DNA of 64,000 nt from QFNR01 sp043842855 (GTDB taxonomy: Bacteria; Pseudomonadota; Gammaproteobacteria; Burkholderiales; Neisseriaceae): contig JBBPJF010000003.1 of the NCBI GenBank assembly GCA_043842855.1, positions 261,119 through 325,118 of the forward strand, in the 5' to 3' direction. Numbering within the stretch: the stretch's first letter is position 1; each line of letters begins with the position of its first letter. A model generated the notes under the pieces. That model ran no database searches, was not told where the DNA came from, and worked only from the letters and a program-made list of their open reading frames with translations. A program made the translations under genes and the position numbers. Positions 27,605-37,045 of the stretch are shown here, one piece after another.

Positions 27605-28972
27605 TTATTCTCTATTATTTTTTGTAAATTCGGTTCTAATCGTTTGGCAAATCCTTTCCATTCTCATGAAACGGGAGCCCTTCACAAGTACTGAACAAGG
27701 GTCTGCCATCAATTGGTATAATTTTAATATTAGTTGCTCTATATCTTTGAAGTGTATTCCTTTTTCCCCAAATGCACATACCGCTCTCTGGGTTAATTCT
27801 CCAAAACCAAGTAGATAATCAATTCCTCTTAACTTGGCATACTCACCTACTTCTTCGTGCATTTTTAAGGCAGCTTCGCCTAGCTCCGCCATATCACCCA
27901 TTACAAAAACAGTTTTACCGGGGTTACAAGCCAATACATCCAGAACAGCTTTCATAGAATCTGGATTAGCATTATAAGTATCATCTATCAGCACTGAATC
28001 ATTGCTTAAATTCGAAACACACCAACGACCTGGTTGATTCTTATATTGCTGTAGGCCTTGTGCTATTCCTTCCAAGCTCATGCCAGGAAGATCGATTAAT
28101 AGCGCACAGGCCGCTAGCAAATTATGTATGTTATACGATCCCGGTAGCGGCAAAGCTATTTGAATTTCTCCTTTCGGAGTATGAAGACAACAGCTAGAGC
28201 CAAATTCCTTTTGTTTAACTTCTGTAGCATAAATCTTAGACTTAAGCGTGCCAAAAGTTCTTATTAAATGGCCCTCCGCCGCTATACGGAGATATTTGTA
28301 TGAGGGACTATCCTCAGGTATAACGGCTATACCATCCTGTGGGAGGCCCTCCCAGATCTCGGCCTTAGCTCGGGCGATATCTGTAAGGCTATTAAAACCT
28401 CCTCCCACATGCACCCTTAAAATATTATTGACTAACGCAATGTCCGGTTTAGCTAGACCAGTCAAATACCTTATTTCACCAGGGTGATTCATCCCCATTT
28501 CAACAACGGCCCACTGATGCGCTTCTCTTAACCTTAAGAGTGTCAAAGGCAAACCTAAGTGATTGTTTAAATTACCTAAATTAGCCAATACTTTCCCTGG
28601 ACCGTAAACGTGACGTAGTATGGCAGCAGTTAGCTCTTTAACAGTTGTCTTTCCGCTCGAGCCAGTAATAGCTAAAACGTGAGGATCAATCCTCGCTCTC
28701 CATTGTTTAGCTAAGTATCCCAACGCCTCCACTGTATCTTTTACTTGTATAAATCGTGGCCCTTTGAGAGATGTCCTCGAAACCACGGCGGCTAGTGCAC
28801 CCTGCTGGAGAGCTGCCTGCGCGAAGTCATGCCCATCGAAGTTAGGCCCTTCAATAGCAAAGAAAATATCTCCTGGCTGAACTATTCGGCTATCAATGAC
28901 GACAGAGCGCACTTCGCGATCCTTTTCTTTTAAAACACTATCAAAAGTCTGATAAAGAAAAGATAATTTCAT
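27605..28972 (-). CDS. murF: UDP-MurNAc-tripeptide--D-Ala-D-Ala ligase
   Basis: Completes the cytoplasmic pentapeptide precursor with D-Ala-D-Ala from Ddl. 455 residues. ITGSSGKTTVKEL P-loop, NNHLGLPLTLL, and the DDTYNANPDSM motif distinctive of MurF. Two bases separate it from murE, and one from mraY. Confidence 0.96.
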   Translation of the reverse strand: MKLSFLYQTFDSVLKEKDREVRSVVIDSRIVQPGDIFFAIEGPNFDGHDFAQAALQQGALAAVVSRTSLKGPRFIQVKDTVEALGYLAKQWRARIDPHVLAITGSSGKTTVKELTAAILRHVYGPGKVLANLGNLNNHLGLPLTLLRLREAHQWAVVEMGMNHPGEIRYLTGLAKPDIALVNNILRVHVGGGFNSLTDIARAKAEIWEGLPQDGIAVIPEDSPSYKYLRIAAEGHLIRTFGTLKSKIYATEVKQKEFGSSCCLHTPKGEIQIALPLPGSYNIHNLLAACALLIDLPGMSLEGIAQGLQQYKNQPGRWCVSNLSNDSVLIDDTYNANPDSMKAVLDVLACNPGKTVFVMGDMAELGEAALKMHEEVGEYAKLRGIDYLLGFGELTQRAVCAFGEKGIHFKDIEQLILKLYQLMADPCSVLVKGSRFMRMERICQTIRTEFTKNNRE

Positions 28973-28974
28973 TA

Positions 28975-30453
28975 CTAATTTGCCTCCAGGTACCGACGTG
29001 CAACTTCTACATCATCAAAGGGATATTTCACTCCTGCAATTTCCTGATAAGTTTCATGCCCCTTACCAGCAATGAGGACTATATCTTGCTGTGCTGCGTG
29101 TTTGATCGCATAGGCGATAGCTCTTTCACGATCAGCTTCTAGTAAAACTGCATTAGAAACGGGTAAAATTTCTCTAATAATTGCCTGAGCTTCTTCAGTT
29201 CTAGGATTATCGCTAGTTATGACGGCATAGTCTGCATTCTCCTGCACCACTTTTCCCATCAAGGGTCTTTTACGACGATCTCTATTCCCGCCACAACCAA
29301 ATACACACCAAATTTTTCCCTCTTTTTTTCTGAGAGGGTGAAGTGCCTGCAACACATTTTTTAATGCATCTGGCGTATGCGCATAATCCACTACTACCAG
29401 GGGACATCCTTCATAACGAAGAGTTTGCATACGGCCTAATGCTGGCTGTATTTGACTTAAAGCAGCTGTCACTTGACTGAGTGTATAGCCTAACCCGCAC
29501 AGTACGCCCACAGTGGCAGCTAAATTTTCTGCATTAAAAGTGCCCAGTAAAGAACTACCGACCACTCCCTGCCCCCACGGCGTTCTCATTGCTACTTGCA
29601 TACCTTCTAACGAGAAATCAACCTTCTCTATATAAATATCTGCCTCGACAGTAAATCCATAACTAGTAATGGAAATTTCTGGATTATCACTCCTTAAGCC
29701 TGCAATTAAACGCCTGCCATAAGCATTATCTTGATTAATTATCGCATGTTGCAACTGCGGCCAATAAAACAAACTTTTTTTAACAGAAAAATACTGCTCC
29801 AACGTGCCGTGATAATCTAAATGCTCGTGAGTTAAGTTGGTAAAAACTGCTGTAGTAAAGTGCACACCAGACACACGCCCCTCTTGTAAGCCGTGACTAG
29901 AAACCTCTAAAGTTAAATACTGAGCACCCTGCTGAGAAAATTGATGAATAAGGTTTTGTAGTGTAATGGCATCCGGAGTAGTATTAGCCGTTTTGTGTAA
30001 CTGTCCCCAAAAACCATTTCCATTAGTTCCTACAATCGCCGCACTTGTGCCAAGCCATTGCAAAGCCTGAGCTAACCATTGAGTAATAGAAGTCTTACCA
30101 TTTGTTCCGGTAACCCCTATCACCTTTAGAGTACTATTAGTATTGGCTAATAACTCTGACGCAAGTATCCCAGCCACCTTTGCCAACTGCTTGACTGGGT
30201 GCCCAGGGACTCCATACTCTTTTATTCTGAAGTGAGGGCTATCCTCATAAATAATGCGAACTGCTCCGTTAGCTACTGCTTGCGCAATGAAATCCCTCCC
30301 ATCAGCCTCATTCCCTGGATAGGCAAAAAACCAGTCGCCTGGTCTAATCTGACGAGAGTCAGAAACCAGGCGGATTTGAGGCGATAGTTGCTGGCGAAGC
30401 TGAGATAATTGTTCGTCATCTAGCCCTAGTAGTTGGGCCTTTTGTCTGCTCAT
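28975..30453 (-). CDS. murE: UDP-MurNAc-L-Ala-D-Glu--meso-DAP ligase
   Basis: Adds the third stem residue. 492 residues. P-loop VTGTNGKTSITQW, TTPDAITLQ, SSHGL, and the C-terminal ITSDNPRTEE. The DNPR form is the accepted marker for meso-diaminopimelate rather than lysine, so the wall is of the Gram-negative type. Eight bases after ftsI. Confidence 0.96.
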   Translation of the reverse strand: MSRQKAQLLGLDDEQLSQLRQQLSPQIRLVSDSRQIRPGDWFFAYPGNEADGRDFIAQAVANGAVRIIYEDSPHFRIKEYGVPGHPVKQLAKVAGILASELLANTNSTLKVIGVTGTNGKTSITQWLAQALQWLGTSAAIVGTNGNGFWGQLHKTANTTPDAITLQNLIHQFSQQGAQYLTLEVSSHGLQEGRVSGVHFTTAVFTNLTHEHLDYHGTLEQYFSVKKSLFYWPQLQHAIINQDNAYGRRLIAGLRSDNPEISITSYGFTVEADIYIEKVDFSLEGMQVAMRTPWGQGVVGSSLLGTFNAENLAATVGVLCGLGYTLSQVTAALSQIQPALGRMQTLRYEGCPLVVVDYAHTPDALKNVLQALHPLRKKEGKIWCVFGCGGNRDRRKRPLMGKVVQENADYAVITSDNPRTEEAQAIIREILPVSNAVLLEADRERAIAYAIKHAAQQDIVLIAGKGHETYQEIAGVKYPFDDVEVARRYLEAN

Positions 30454-30461
30454 CCTTAGAC

Positions 30462-32306
30462 CTATGGCTGTTTTTTAGCGGCAGTAACCGGCTCAGAAGG
30501 TATTTCCCCTAAAATACTTAATGCACTTGCCATAATCTGGCCAAAGGCAGGAGCTGCTACTACCCCGCCATAATAGCCATCTACTCTCGGACTATCAATA
30601 CCCACGACCACTATCAAACGAGGATTTTCTGCTGGTGCATAGCCAGCAAACATAGCTACGTGGTCGTTAGAAGAATATCTACCATGAATGAGCTTTCTCG
30701 CCGTTCCTGATTTACCCGCTACCTTAAAACCGGGAATTGCCGCACGTGTACCTGTACCACCCGGCTCAGTGACGGTGGTCATAATTGAACGCATCCATTT
30801 TGCCGTCGTTGGTTTAATTACAGGTATAGTTCTAGGAGCATTCTGCCCTAATTTAAGAAAAGTAGGTGTCAATAGCTGACCATTATTGGTAAAGATCGTA
30901 TAAGCTCGTGCTAATTGCAACAAACTCATCTGCACACCATAGCCATAAGAAAGGGTAGCTTTATCTAGAGGCTTCCACTGTTTCCAGTTATGCAATATCC
31001 CAGCGGCCTCTCCTGGAAAACCTGAGTTCGGTTTCCGTCCTACTCCAATAGAAACGAGATAGTCAAACACATCTTTAGAATCAAGGAGCGCCATTACCTT
31101 ACTTGAACCTACATTAGAAGATTTAGTGATTATCCCCGTTACGGTTAACTGTGCGTGCGAACCCACATCTTCAATTCTATGATTTTGTACCACATAGGGG
31201 TTAGTGTTTATCCAGGTATCGGGTTTCACCTTACCTTCATCCAATGCTTTGGCTATCACAAGTGGCTTAAATAAAGAACCTGGCTCCATCAAGTCATTCA
31301 CTGCATAATTACGTCGCAACTTAACATCGTACTTAGTAAACTGAGAGGGGTTAAAATCTGGATAGTTGACCATTGCCAAGACTTCGCCAGTTTTTGCGTC
31401 TAACACCACAGCACTACCCGAAGTTGCCTGGTGTGCCTGGACTGTTTCTCTTAGCACATCCATAGTGGCAGACTGTATATTCTTATCAATAGAGAGTACT
31501 AGGTCTCGTCCATCTTGGACGGCAGTATTTTTGTCAGAGCTAACATTATCGATATATCGACCCGTGTTATCCTGCACCATAACGCGCAAGCCATTCTTTC
31601 CCCTTAAGTAACGATCAAATTGATACTCTAATCCTTCGAGTCCAATAATTCTCTCGTTATTTTGTAGGTCTACATCCACCTTAGTAACGCCGACAATCTG
31701 AGCAAACAAACTACCATCAGGGTAACGCCTTGCAGCAACCGGAGCTATTTTAATACCGGGCAAATGAAGGGCTTTAACTTTATCTGCTACTAATTTATCT
31801 ATTTTTCTCTTAAGATATCGATCACCCTTGGGCTTGCCTTCATAATTTCTATAATTAAATTGCGCATATAACTCTTCTCTTGTTTCGCCTAACCAATCAG
31901 CTAATTGATCCAGGTGTCGATAAAAATCCTGCTCATTTTGCTTTACTCTAGCTAAAAGTGCAGGCTTATTCTGTACCTTTCTTTTTTCCAAATCAAATTT
32001 AGGCAACTGGTAAGGATCTAAAATGATATTACGTCTCGGCTCATTCATTGCCAATATGACTCCGTTGCGATCCAAGATGCGACCACGCTCAGCAATGATG
32101 GGTACTTTGCGGTAATAAATACTATTCCCATGGGCCTCCCATTTAGATACTTCTGACCACTGGAAATAGACCACTCGAGCAAAAACCACAACAAATAGGG
32201 CAAATAACCCTGCTAAAACCAAGTTAATTCGTGTATTTTCGGAAATACGACGTCTTTTTCGTTCTTGGTTGGTTCTAATTTTTCTATAATTTTCTTGGAC
32301 TAACAT
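30462..32306 (-). CDS. ftsI: Septal peptidoglycan transpeptidase FtsI (PBP3)
   Basis: Class B penicillin-binding protein for septal cross-linking. 614 residues: cytoplasmic Arg/Lys-rich tail, one transmembrane segment at about 28-48, pedestal domain with RGRILDRNG, then the transpeptidase domain with Ser344-Leu-Phe-Lys347 (usually S-x-x-K as STxK), SSN at 396-398 and KSGT at 532-535. The C-terminus is slightly long and polar. Four bases after ftsL. Confidence 0.96.
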   Translation of the reverse strand: MLVQENYRKIRTNQERKRRRISENTRINLVLAGLFALFVVVFARVVYFQWSEVSKWEAHGNSIYYRKVPIIAERGRILDRNGVILAMNEPRRNIILDPYQLPKFDLEKRKVQNKPALLARVKQNEQDFYRHLDQLADWLGETREELYAQFNYRNYEGKPKGDRYLKRKIDKLVADKVKALHLPGIKIAPVAARRYPDGSLFAQIVGVTKVDVDLQNNERIIGLEGLEYQFDRYLRGKNGLRVMVQDNTGRYIDNVSSDKNTAVQDGRDLVLSIDKNIQSATMDVLRETVQAHQATSGSAVVLDAKTGEVLAMVNYPDFNPSQFTKYDVKLRRNYAVNDLMEPGSLFKPLVIAKALDEGKVKPDTWINTNPYVVQNHRIEDVGSHAQLTVTGIITKSSNVGSSKVMALLDSKDVFDYLVSIGVGRKPNSGFPGEAAGILHNWKQWKPLDKATLSYGYGVQMSLLQLARAYTIFTNNGQLLTPTFLKLGQNAPRTIPVIKPTTAKWMRSIMTTVTEPGGTGTRAAIPGFKVAGKSGTARKLIHGRYSSNDHVAMFAGYAPAENPRLIVVVGIDSPRVDGYYGGVVAAPAFGQIMASALSILGEIPSEPVTAAKKQP

Positions 32307-32310
32307 AGCA

Positions 32311-32568
32311 TTATTTAGCTTTCAAAGCCCTCCTCGCAGTAAAATCAGGAAGCTGCATTCCAACTGACGACGCTTTCTTTTTAATCCTATCGATATTTGT
32401 CAGTTGGGCCTTTTCCAGCAACATGAGTCGATACTCTTCCTCTAAATTTTGCATTAATCTTTTTTGGTTTTCTTTCAAGCCAAAATAACCTCTAGTCTGG
32501 CTTCTCATTGAAATCAACAACATAGCTGAAGCCACTGTAACTATTAGCAAACATGCATTTAACTTCAT
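32311..32568 (-). CDS. ftsL: Cell division protein FtsL
   Basis: Small bitopic divisome protein that partners FtsB and FtsQ. 85 residues: a single N-terminal membrane segment followed by a short coiled coil (EEEYRLMLLEKAQLTNIDRI). Sequence conservation in this family is low; the call rests on size, topology and its place between rsmH and ftsI. Confidence 0.88.
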   Translation of the reverse strand: MKLNACLLIVTVASAMLLISMRSQTRGYFGLKENQKRLMQNLEEEYRLMLLEKAQLTNIDRIKKKASSVGMQLPDFTARRALKAK

Positions 32569-32571
32569 TAG

Positions 32572-33504
32572 CTAATCACTTCTTCTTCTTACTGCCACCC
32601 TCATGATGGCCGAGCGAGACCTAGGATTCCTCCTGATTTCTGTTAGTGTCGGTCTCATGGGTTTACCTAATTTAATCAAGGGCAACATTACTTCTCCCTC
32701 CTCTCTAAGCATTACCCACTTCGGTAGAAGGGGCTTACTAGAATATTGTTGTATAAACTGCTTTACTATCCTGTCTTCTAACGAATGAAAGGCAATCGTC
32801 ACCAACCTTCCGCCATCTGCAAGCAACTCCAGTGCATCGGGTAAAACTGCTCTTATATCGTCTAATTCGCCATTAATATGAATACGGATAGCTTGAAATG
32901 TTCTGGTTGCAGGATGTTGTCCCCTCTCTCTAAATCTGACCACACGAGCAATTATTTCTGTGAGCTCCTGCGTCGTTTCTAATTTTTTTTTCTTTTGGTA
33001 TTCCACAATGGCCCGAGCAATTGGCTTAGCAAAACGCTCTTCTCCATACTCCTTAATGACTCGGCTAAGCTCCTCATGAGAGGCCTGGTGAAGCCATTCC
33101 GCCGCAGTAGGGCCCTGTGTATTATCCATTCTCATATCAAGCGGGCCATTCCACTGGAAACTGAATCCTCGAGAGGGTTCCTCTAACTGTGGTGTTGCTA
33201 CTCCGAAATCAAATATAATTCCATCGATTCTTTTAATCCCTTGTTGGGCTAATTCTCCTGCTAAAGCCTTAAAGCTATTGTGAATGACCGTAACTCTTTT
33301 ATCCTGCTGTGCCAATAAATGAGCGGCCTGAATGGCCTCTGGATCTTTGTCAATAACCAACAACCTTCCGTTTTGTCCCAACCGCTCAAGTATCTCCATT
33401 GAATGCCCTCCTCGACCAAAAGTTGCATCCACGTAAATACCTTCACGCCTCACCGATAAGGCCTCTACGGCTTCCTCTAATAAAACACTCTTGTGCTCCA
33501 TCAC
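32572..33504 (-). CDS. rsmH: 16S rRNA (cytosine-1402-N4)-methyltransferase RsmH
   Basis: Formerly MraW. Methylates C1402 in the ribosomal P site with SAM. 310 residues. SAM-binding VDATFGRGGHSMEIL near residue 25, GFSFQWNGPLDMRMD, and the C-terminal RLVTIAFHSLEDRIVKQF. ATG start, three bases after mraZ. Confidence 0.97.
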   Translation of the reverse strand: MMEHKSVLLEEAVEALSVRREGIYVDATFGRGGHSMEILERLGQNGRLLVIDKDPEAIQAAHLLAQQDKRVTVIHNSFKALAGELAQQGIKRIDGIIFDFGVATPQLEEPSRGFSFQWNGPLDMRMDNTQGPTAAEWLHQASHEELSRVIKEYGEERFAKPIARAIVEYQKKKKLETTQELTEIIARVVRFRERGQHPATRTFQAIRIHINGELDDIRAVLPDALELLADGGRLVTIAFHSLEDRIVKQFIQQYSSKPLLPKWVMLREEGEVMLPLIKLGKPMRPTLTEIRRNPRSRSAIMRVAVRRRSD

Positions 33505-33507
33505 AGT

Positions 33508-33969
33508 CTAAATCCTAAGATTAGTTTGGCTTAGTTCGGTTTCTAAAATAGCAGGATCCATATCCAAAATAGCATTGGTTTCCTGATCCCAACGGACTTT
33601 GCCCCAGATTTCCAAACGATCCGCTCGCCCAACTAGGACGACCTCTTTATCTAGGCCAAACTCCAGTAAGTTTCTCAGTCTCGGTGGAATTAAAATTCTT
33701 CCCGCAGCATCAAGCTGCAGCTTCTCCATATTTCCTAATACTAATTGTTGGAATTGTTGCAATATACGATTACCGGATATAGGCAGGTTCATCAATGCTT
33801 CTCTCACTGCCGCCCAGTTATCTTCTGGATACAGCAACAAATACTGCCTATTCTTTAAAGTAGCGCAGAGCGTAGGAGAGCGTAAAGAGAACAAAATCTC
33901 TCTAAACTTGGTGGGAATCGCTAAACGACCCTTGCGGTCTATAGAAACGTCCTGCACCCCATTAAACAT
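33508..33969 (-). CDS. mraZ: Transcriptional regulator MraZ
   Basis: AbrB-like ring-forming DNA-binding protein that represses its own cluster. 153 residues made of two related halves, each with the MraZ/SpoVT pattern: VSIDRKGRLAIPTKFR and LQLDAAGRILIPPRLR. First gene of the minus-strand division cluster; its ribosome site AAAGGA precedes the ATG, and its operator boxes lie just upstream. Confidence 0.96.
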   Translation of the reverse strand: MFNGVQDVSIDRKGRLAIPTKFREILFSLRSPTLCATLKNRQYLLLYPEDNWAAVREALMNLPISGNRILQQFQQLVLGNMEKLQLDAAGRILIPPRLRNLLEFGLDKEVVLVGRADRLEIWGKVRWDQETNAILDMDPAILETELSQTNLRI

Positions 33970-33993
33970 GGCTATCCTTTAGTATAAAATTTT

Positions 33994-34028
33994 CCCACTT
34001 TCTCCTATTTATTACCACTTTAACCCAC
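33994..34028 (-). promoter_or_regulatory. MraZ operator boxes
   Basis: On the minus strand the 5-mers GTGGG (34024-34028), GTGGT (34014-34018) and GTGGG (33994-33998) sit at exact 10-base steps, with a degenerate fourth (ATAGG, 34004-34008) filling the gap. MraZ is known to bind direct GTGGG repeats spaced by ten bases upstream of mraZ. A further GTGGG lies at 34058-34062, overlapping the -35 region. Confidence 0.72.
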
Positions 34029-34057
34029 AATATAATCAAAAAAAATAAATACATCAA
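34029..34057 (-). promoter_or_regulatory. mraZp: Sigma-70-type promoter of the division cluster
   Basis: On the minus strand TTGATG (34052-34057) and TATATT (34029-34034) are 17 bases apart. The start of transcription would fall near 34022, inside the MraZ boxes, so bound MraZ would block it. Confidence 0.65.
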
Positions 34058-34219
34058 CCCACAACGAAATTTTTTTTAAAAAACAGTTAATTACCTGATC
34101 ATTCTCTCCATCCAATTTGTATTTTCCTCTTATGAAACATCAACCTACTAAACTGGATAGAAATTGTTATAGAAACAGCCTACAATGGGCCCTATATTTA
34201 AGTCTTGAGCATCTAAAAA

Positions 34220-35374
34220 GTGGAAAAACTTCCTGCCCCAACTCCTGAAGAGCAGGCCAAGAGTGAACAACTTCTTGAAAAAATTAAGTGGGCAATTAAA
34301 CAACAGGGCTTTTTAGCCTTTGATGAATATCTAGATTGGGTGATGTATGCCCCAGAGCTTGGTTACTATACGGGAAATCAACCTAAAATCGGTTCAAAAG
34401 GGGATTTCATTACTGCGCCAGCGTTACATCCAATTTTTGCTCAAACTCTAGCTCATCAACTCACAGAGCTATTGTCCTTAACAGAAGGTAATATCTACGA
34501 ATTTGGAGCAGGAACGGGACAACTGGCAGCAGAGTTGCTGCGTTTTTTACCCCATCACTCAGTTAAAAACTACTATATCATTGAAATTTCTCCCTATTTA
34601 AGTTCCCTTCAGTGCGAGACTATCCGTACTTTAGCACCACACCAAGCTCATAAACTACACCACTTGAAGAATCTACCTACCTGGTTTAACGGGGTGATCA
34701 TTGGTAATGAAGTTTTAGATGCAATTCCCTTTAATTTAGTAAGCAAAAGTAATAATAATTACTTTGAAATGGGCGTGGCGCTCAGCTTTGATTCGCAGTT
34801 GTCATTGGCCTCACGCCCTATGCCTGCTGGTTATTTAAGAGAAGAAGCAGAAAATTATTTAAATAGTTGTCCAGCCCCATATCAGACAGAGCTTCATCTA
34901 AGACAGAAGGCTTTTATTCGCGCTATATGTGATAGATTAGCTACCGCAGCTGTACTATTTATTGATTATGGTTTCGATGCAGCGCAGTATTACCATGCTC
35001 AAAGGACGATGGGAACCTTCATAGGCCACTATCATCACCACACCATTATGGATCCTTTTTTCCGTCCTGGCTTAACTGACCTGACTGCGCACGTAAATTT
35101 TTCAGCAATTGCAGAATCCGTTACTGAAATGTCCACTGATTTAGTAGGATATACTTCACAAAGTAATTTTTTGCTTAACCTTGGGATAATTGAGTTCTTA
35201 GAGCATTATGCAAATACTGACAATGAAGAAAATTACTGGCGTGCAAGTCAAGCATGTCAGACTTTGCTCCAACCTCACGAAATGGGAGAACTATTTAAAG
35301 TAATAGCATTTACCAAAAATATAGAATTAGATTGGCAGGGTTTTAGTAATAATGACTGGACCCACAAACTCTAA
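34220..35374 (+). CDS. MidA-family SAM-dependent methyltransferase
   Basis: 384 residues of the COG1565/NDUFAF7 family, protein arginine methyltransferases in mitochondria and of uncertain role in bacteria. FDEYLDWVMYAPELGYYTG and GDFITAPALHPIF are family hallmarks; the SAM loop EFGAGTGQLAAELL lies around residue 93, and IIGNEVLDAIPF follows. GTG start assigned; no strong ribosome site is seen. Divergent from mraZ. Bases 35375-35725 after it contain no gene I can support. Confidence 0.85.
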   Translation: MEKLPAPTPEEQAKSEQLLEKIKWAIKQQGFLAFDEYLDWVMYAPELGYYTGNQPKIGSKGDFITAPALHPIFAQTLAHQLTELLSLTEGNIYEFGAGTGQLAAELLRFLPHHSVKNYYIIEISPYLSSLQCETIRTLAPHQAHKLHHLKNLPTWFNGVIIGNEVLDAIPFNLVSKSNNNYFEMGVALSFDSQLSLASRPMPAGYLREEAENYLNSCPAPYQTELHLRQKAFIRAICDRLATAAVLFIDYGFDAAQYYHAQRTMGTFIGHYHHHTIMDPFFRPGLTDLTAHVNFSAIAESVTEMSTDLVGYTSQSNFLLNLGIIEFLEHYANTDNEENYWRASQACQTLLQPHEMGELFKVIAFTKNIELDWQGFSNNDWTHKL

Positions 35375-35725
35375 AGTACTCCTCAGCTTAAATTCATCTA
35401 ACTTTGAAGAAATGGTATTCACTCTTTACTATATTTAGGGGGGTCTTTACTTAGTTCTCCACTTCCTTACTTATGAACCCTTCTAAAAAAAAGACTAACA
35501 AAACAGCTAATAGGCGACTTACAACCACAACGAGTTAGTCATTCCTTTCTAATCTTTGCCTCTACCTAAATTGACTCATCGTACACTTATTCAGCTTCAG
35601 CTAATTCCTAAATCATCAATCATCCCCTCTTTTCTACTAACAAGAACTGAGCAGTTAGCCATCGCCTGCCTCCCCTTTATAGGTCGTATTTTCTCTATAG
35701 ATTATTCAGTCCTTTTCAGTCCTTC

Positions 35726-35953
35726 TTATCGTAGTGCCCGTGCCAAGCTTGCCTCGCAGTTTTGACGCCTATTTTCCTCTTGAATTAAGGCTTGTTTTAA
35801 ATTTTCCATCTTCACATTTACAGAACTATCCACTTGGATAGATCTACCCGTGGACTTAGGCAAATAATTAGCTAGAGCGGTGCCGATAAAGACCCCTATG
35901 ATCAGAGAGCAAATTCCAACAGTAACCATTAACAATAAAATTTTTTGAAACAT
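35726..35953 (-). CDS. Small single-pass membrane protein
   Basis: 75 residues from the ATG at 35953, chosen for the AGGAG six bases upstream. One hydrophobic segment (about residues 4-29, with GVFIGTALA), then a charged, helical tail with a coiled-coil feel (MENLKQALIQEENRRQNCEASL) and one cysteine. No family recognised; possibly an inner-membrane anchored periplasmic helix. Confidence 0.55.
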   Translation of the reverse strand: MFQKILLLMVTVGICSLIIGVFIGTALANYLPKSTGRSIQVDSSVNVKMENLKQALIQEENRRQNCEASLARALR

Positions 35954-36072
35954 TTTTTCTCCTAAAAGCCACCTTAGAGAATAGCAAAAATTATAGTTCA
36001 AACCCCAATGCTCGTCATGGATTGTGCCATCTTTAATGGAGAATAAGTCGCATTAGATGAATTAATTTTTAG

Positions 36073-36100
36073 TTGCTTTTCTTTTAAATCTGTTTAAAAT
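36073..36100 (+). promoter_or_regulatory. Candidate promoter ahead of a micro-ORF
   Basis: TTGCTT (36073-36078) and TAAAAT (36095-36100) spaced by 16 bases, about 55 bases before the short frame at 36157. AT-rich setting, so chance matches are likely. Confidence 0.3.
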
Positions 36101-36156
36101 TAGGCCTTTGGTTTAATTTATGTCCTATTTTACAAAGACTTAAGGAATACTCATCT

Positions 36157-36264
36157 ATGTTAGCTAACTTGGTAGTTTTGAATGCGCCCTCTTGCCAATC
36201 TCTAGTCCATTGGGTTACTAGCTTGGTGCTTATGATAGTGGGTCACATTCCCTTTTGGTACTAA
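36157..36264 (+). CDS. Possible hydrophobic microprotein (35 codons)
   Basis: ATG preceded by TAAGGA at about nine bases, encoding a mostly hydrophobic peptide (MLANLVVLNAP..., ...TSLVLMIVGHIPFWY). It could be a single membrane helix of the type seen in small stress proteins or type I toxins, but nothing beyond start, ribosome site and hydrophobicity supports it. The rest of 36002-36431 shows no gene. Confidence 0.25.
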   Translation: MLANLVVLNAPSCQSLVHWVTSLVLMIVGHIPFWY

Positions 36265-36431
36265 CATAGCTAGGACAACCTTGAGGAAAAAGGGGAGCTA
36301 CCACTGACTTGTGCTGTATTGTTATCTAGGCATTAGCTCTTTCCAGTATTACTTGATTGGAGCATTAATGCTTTAATGTGTCCAGGGTTTAGCTCCGGTT
36401 TTACTTGTATGCTATACAGAAAGGAATTCTT

Positions 36432-36980
36432 TTGAAATTATCCAGATTTTATCTCACTACTGCGGTGTCTTTGAGCTTTTTAGTATCAGGGGCGGTTAGC
36501 CTGAATCTCGGAACAGGAGAAGGAGTGGCTTTAGCTAGAAATTTAGATCTATCTCCCTTAAAAGCAAACCAATGTGGAACTGTCTGTTCCTCCTTATATC
36601 AAGCACCTGATTTAGAAGACCAGTATCGGTCAACAAAAAAGGCTTTGCATAAATCGGAGAAGGTAGCGAATACTCTTTCGTCACATAGGAGAGTGGAAGT
36701 AGGTTTAGCCTCCTGGTACGGCAGGCCTTTTCATGGTAGAAAAACAGCTTCAGGAACAATATACAATATGTATGCCCTGACAGCAGCTCATAAAAATTTA
36801 CGCCTTAATGCGCACATTCAGGTCACCAATCTACGGAACAATAAAGCAGTCATTTTAAAGGTAACTGATAGAGGTCCTTATGTGGGTAAACGCATTTTGG
36901 ATGTCTCTTATGCCGCGGCACAAAAATTAGGCTTCACAAAAAGTGGTACTGCACCCGTAAGAGTGGAAGTCATAGATTAG
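36432..36980 (+). CDS. rlpA: RlpA-like septal/cell-wall protein
   Basis: Double-psi beta-barrel protein; RlpA family members bind or cleave septal peptidoglycan lacking stem peptides. 182 residues from the TTG at 36432 (AAAGGA seven bases upstream). N-terminal signal sequence ending in VALA, then the RlpA domain: GLASWYGRPFHGRKTASG, ALTAAHKNL and VTDRGPYVGKRILDVS. No lipobox cysteine is present after the signal and no SPOR domain follows, so it is probably a soluble periplasmic form, unlike the usual lipoprotein. Confidence 0.85.
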   Translation: MKLSRFYLTTAVSLSFLVSGAVSLNLGTGEGVALARNLDLSPLKANQCGTVCSSLYQAPDLEDQYRSTKKALHKSEKVANTLSSHRRVEVGLASWYGRPFHGRKTASGTIYNMYALTAAHKNLRLNAHIQVTNLRNNKAVILKVTDRGPYVGKRILDVSYAAAQKLGFTKSGTAPVRVEVID

Positions 36981-37045
36981 CCACAATTCTTGTTAGGCTG
37001 CTTCTCCTCGTATAAAATAACCAAATCGCAATACCGGGGGACTTT

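Noticed and set aside
35556..35765. 69-codon plus-strand frame near the small membrane protein gene
   Set aside because: No ribosome site, composition unlike genes, and overlaps the better-supported minus-strand gene.
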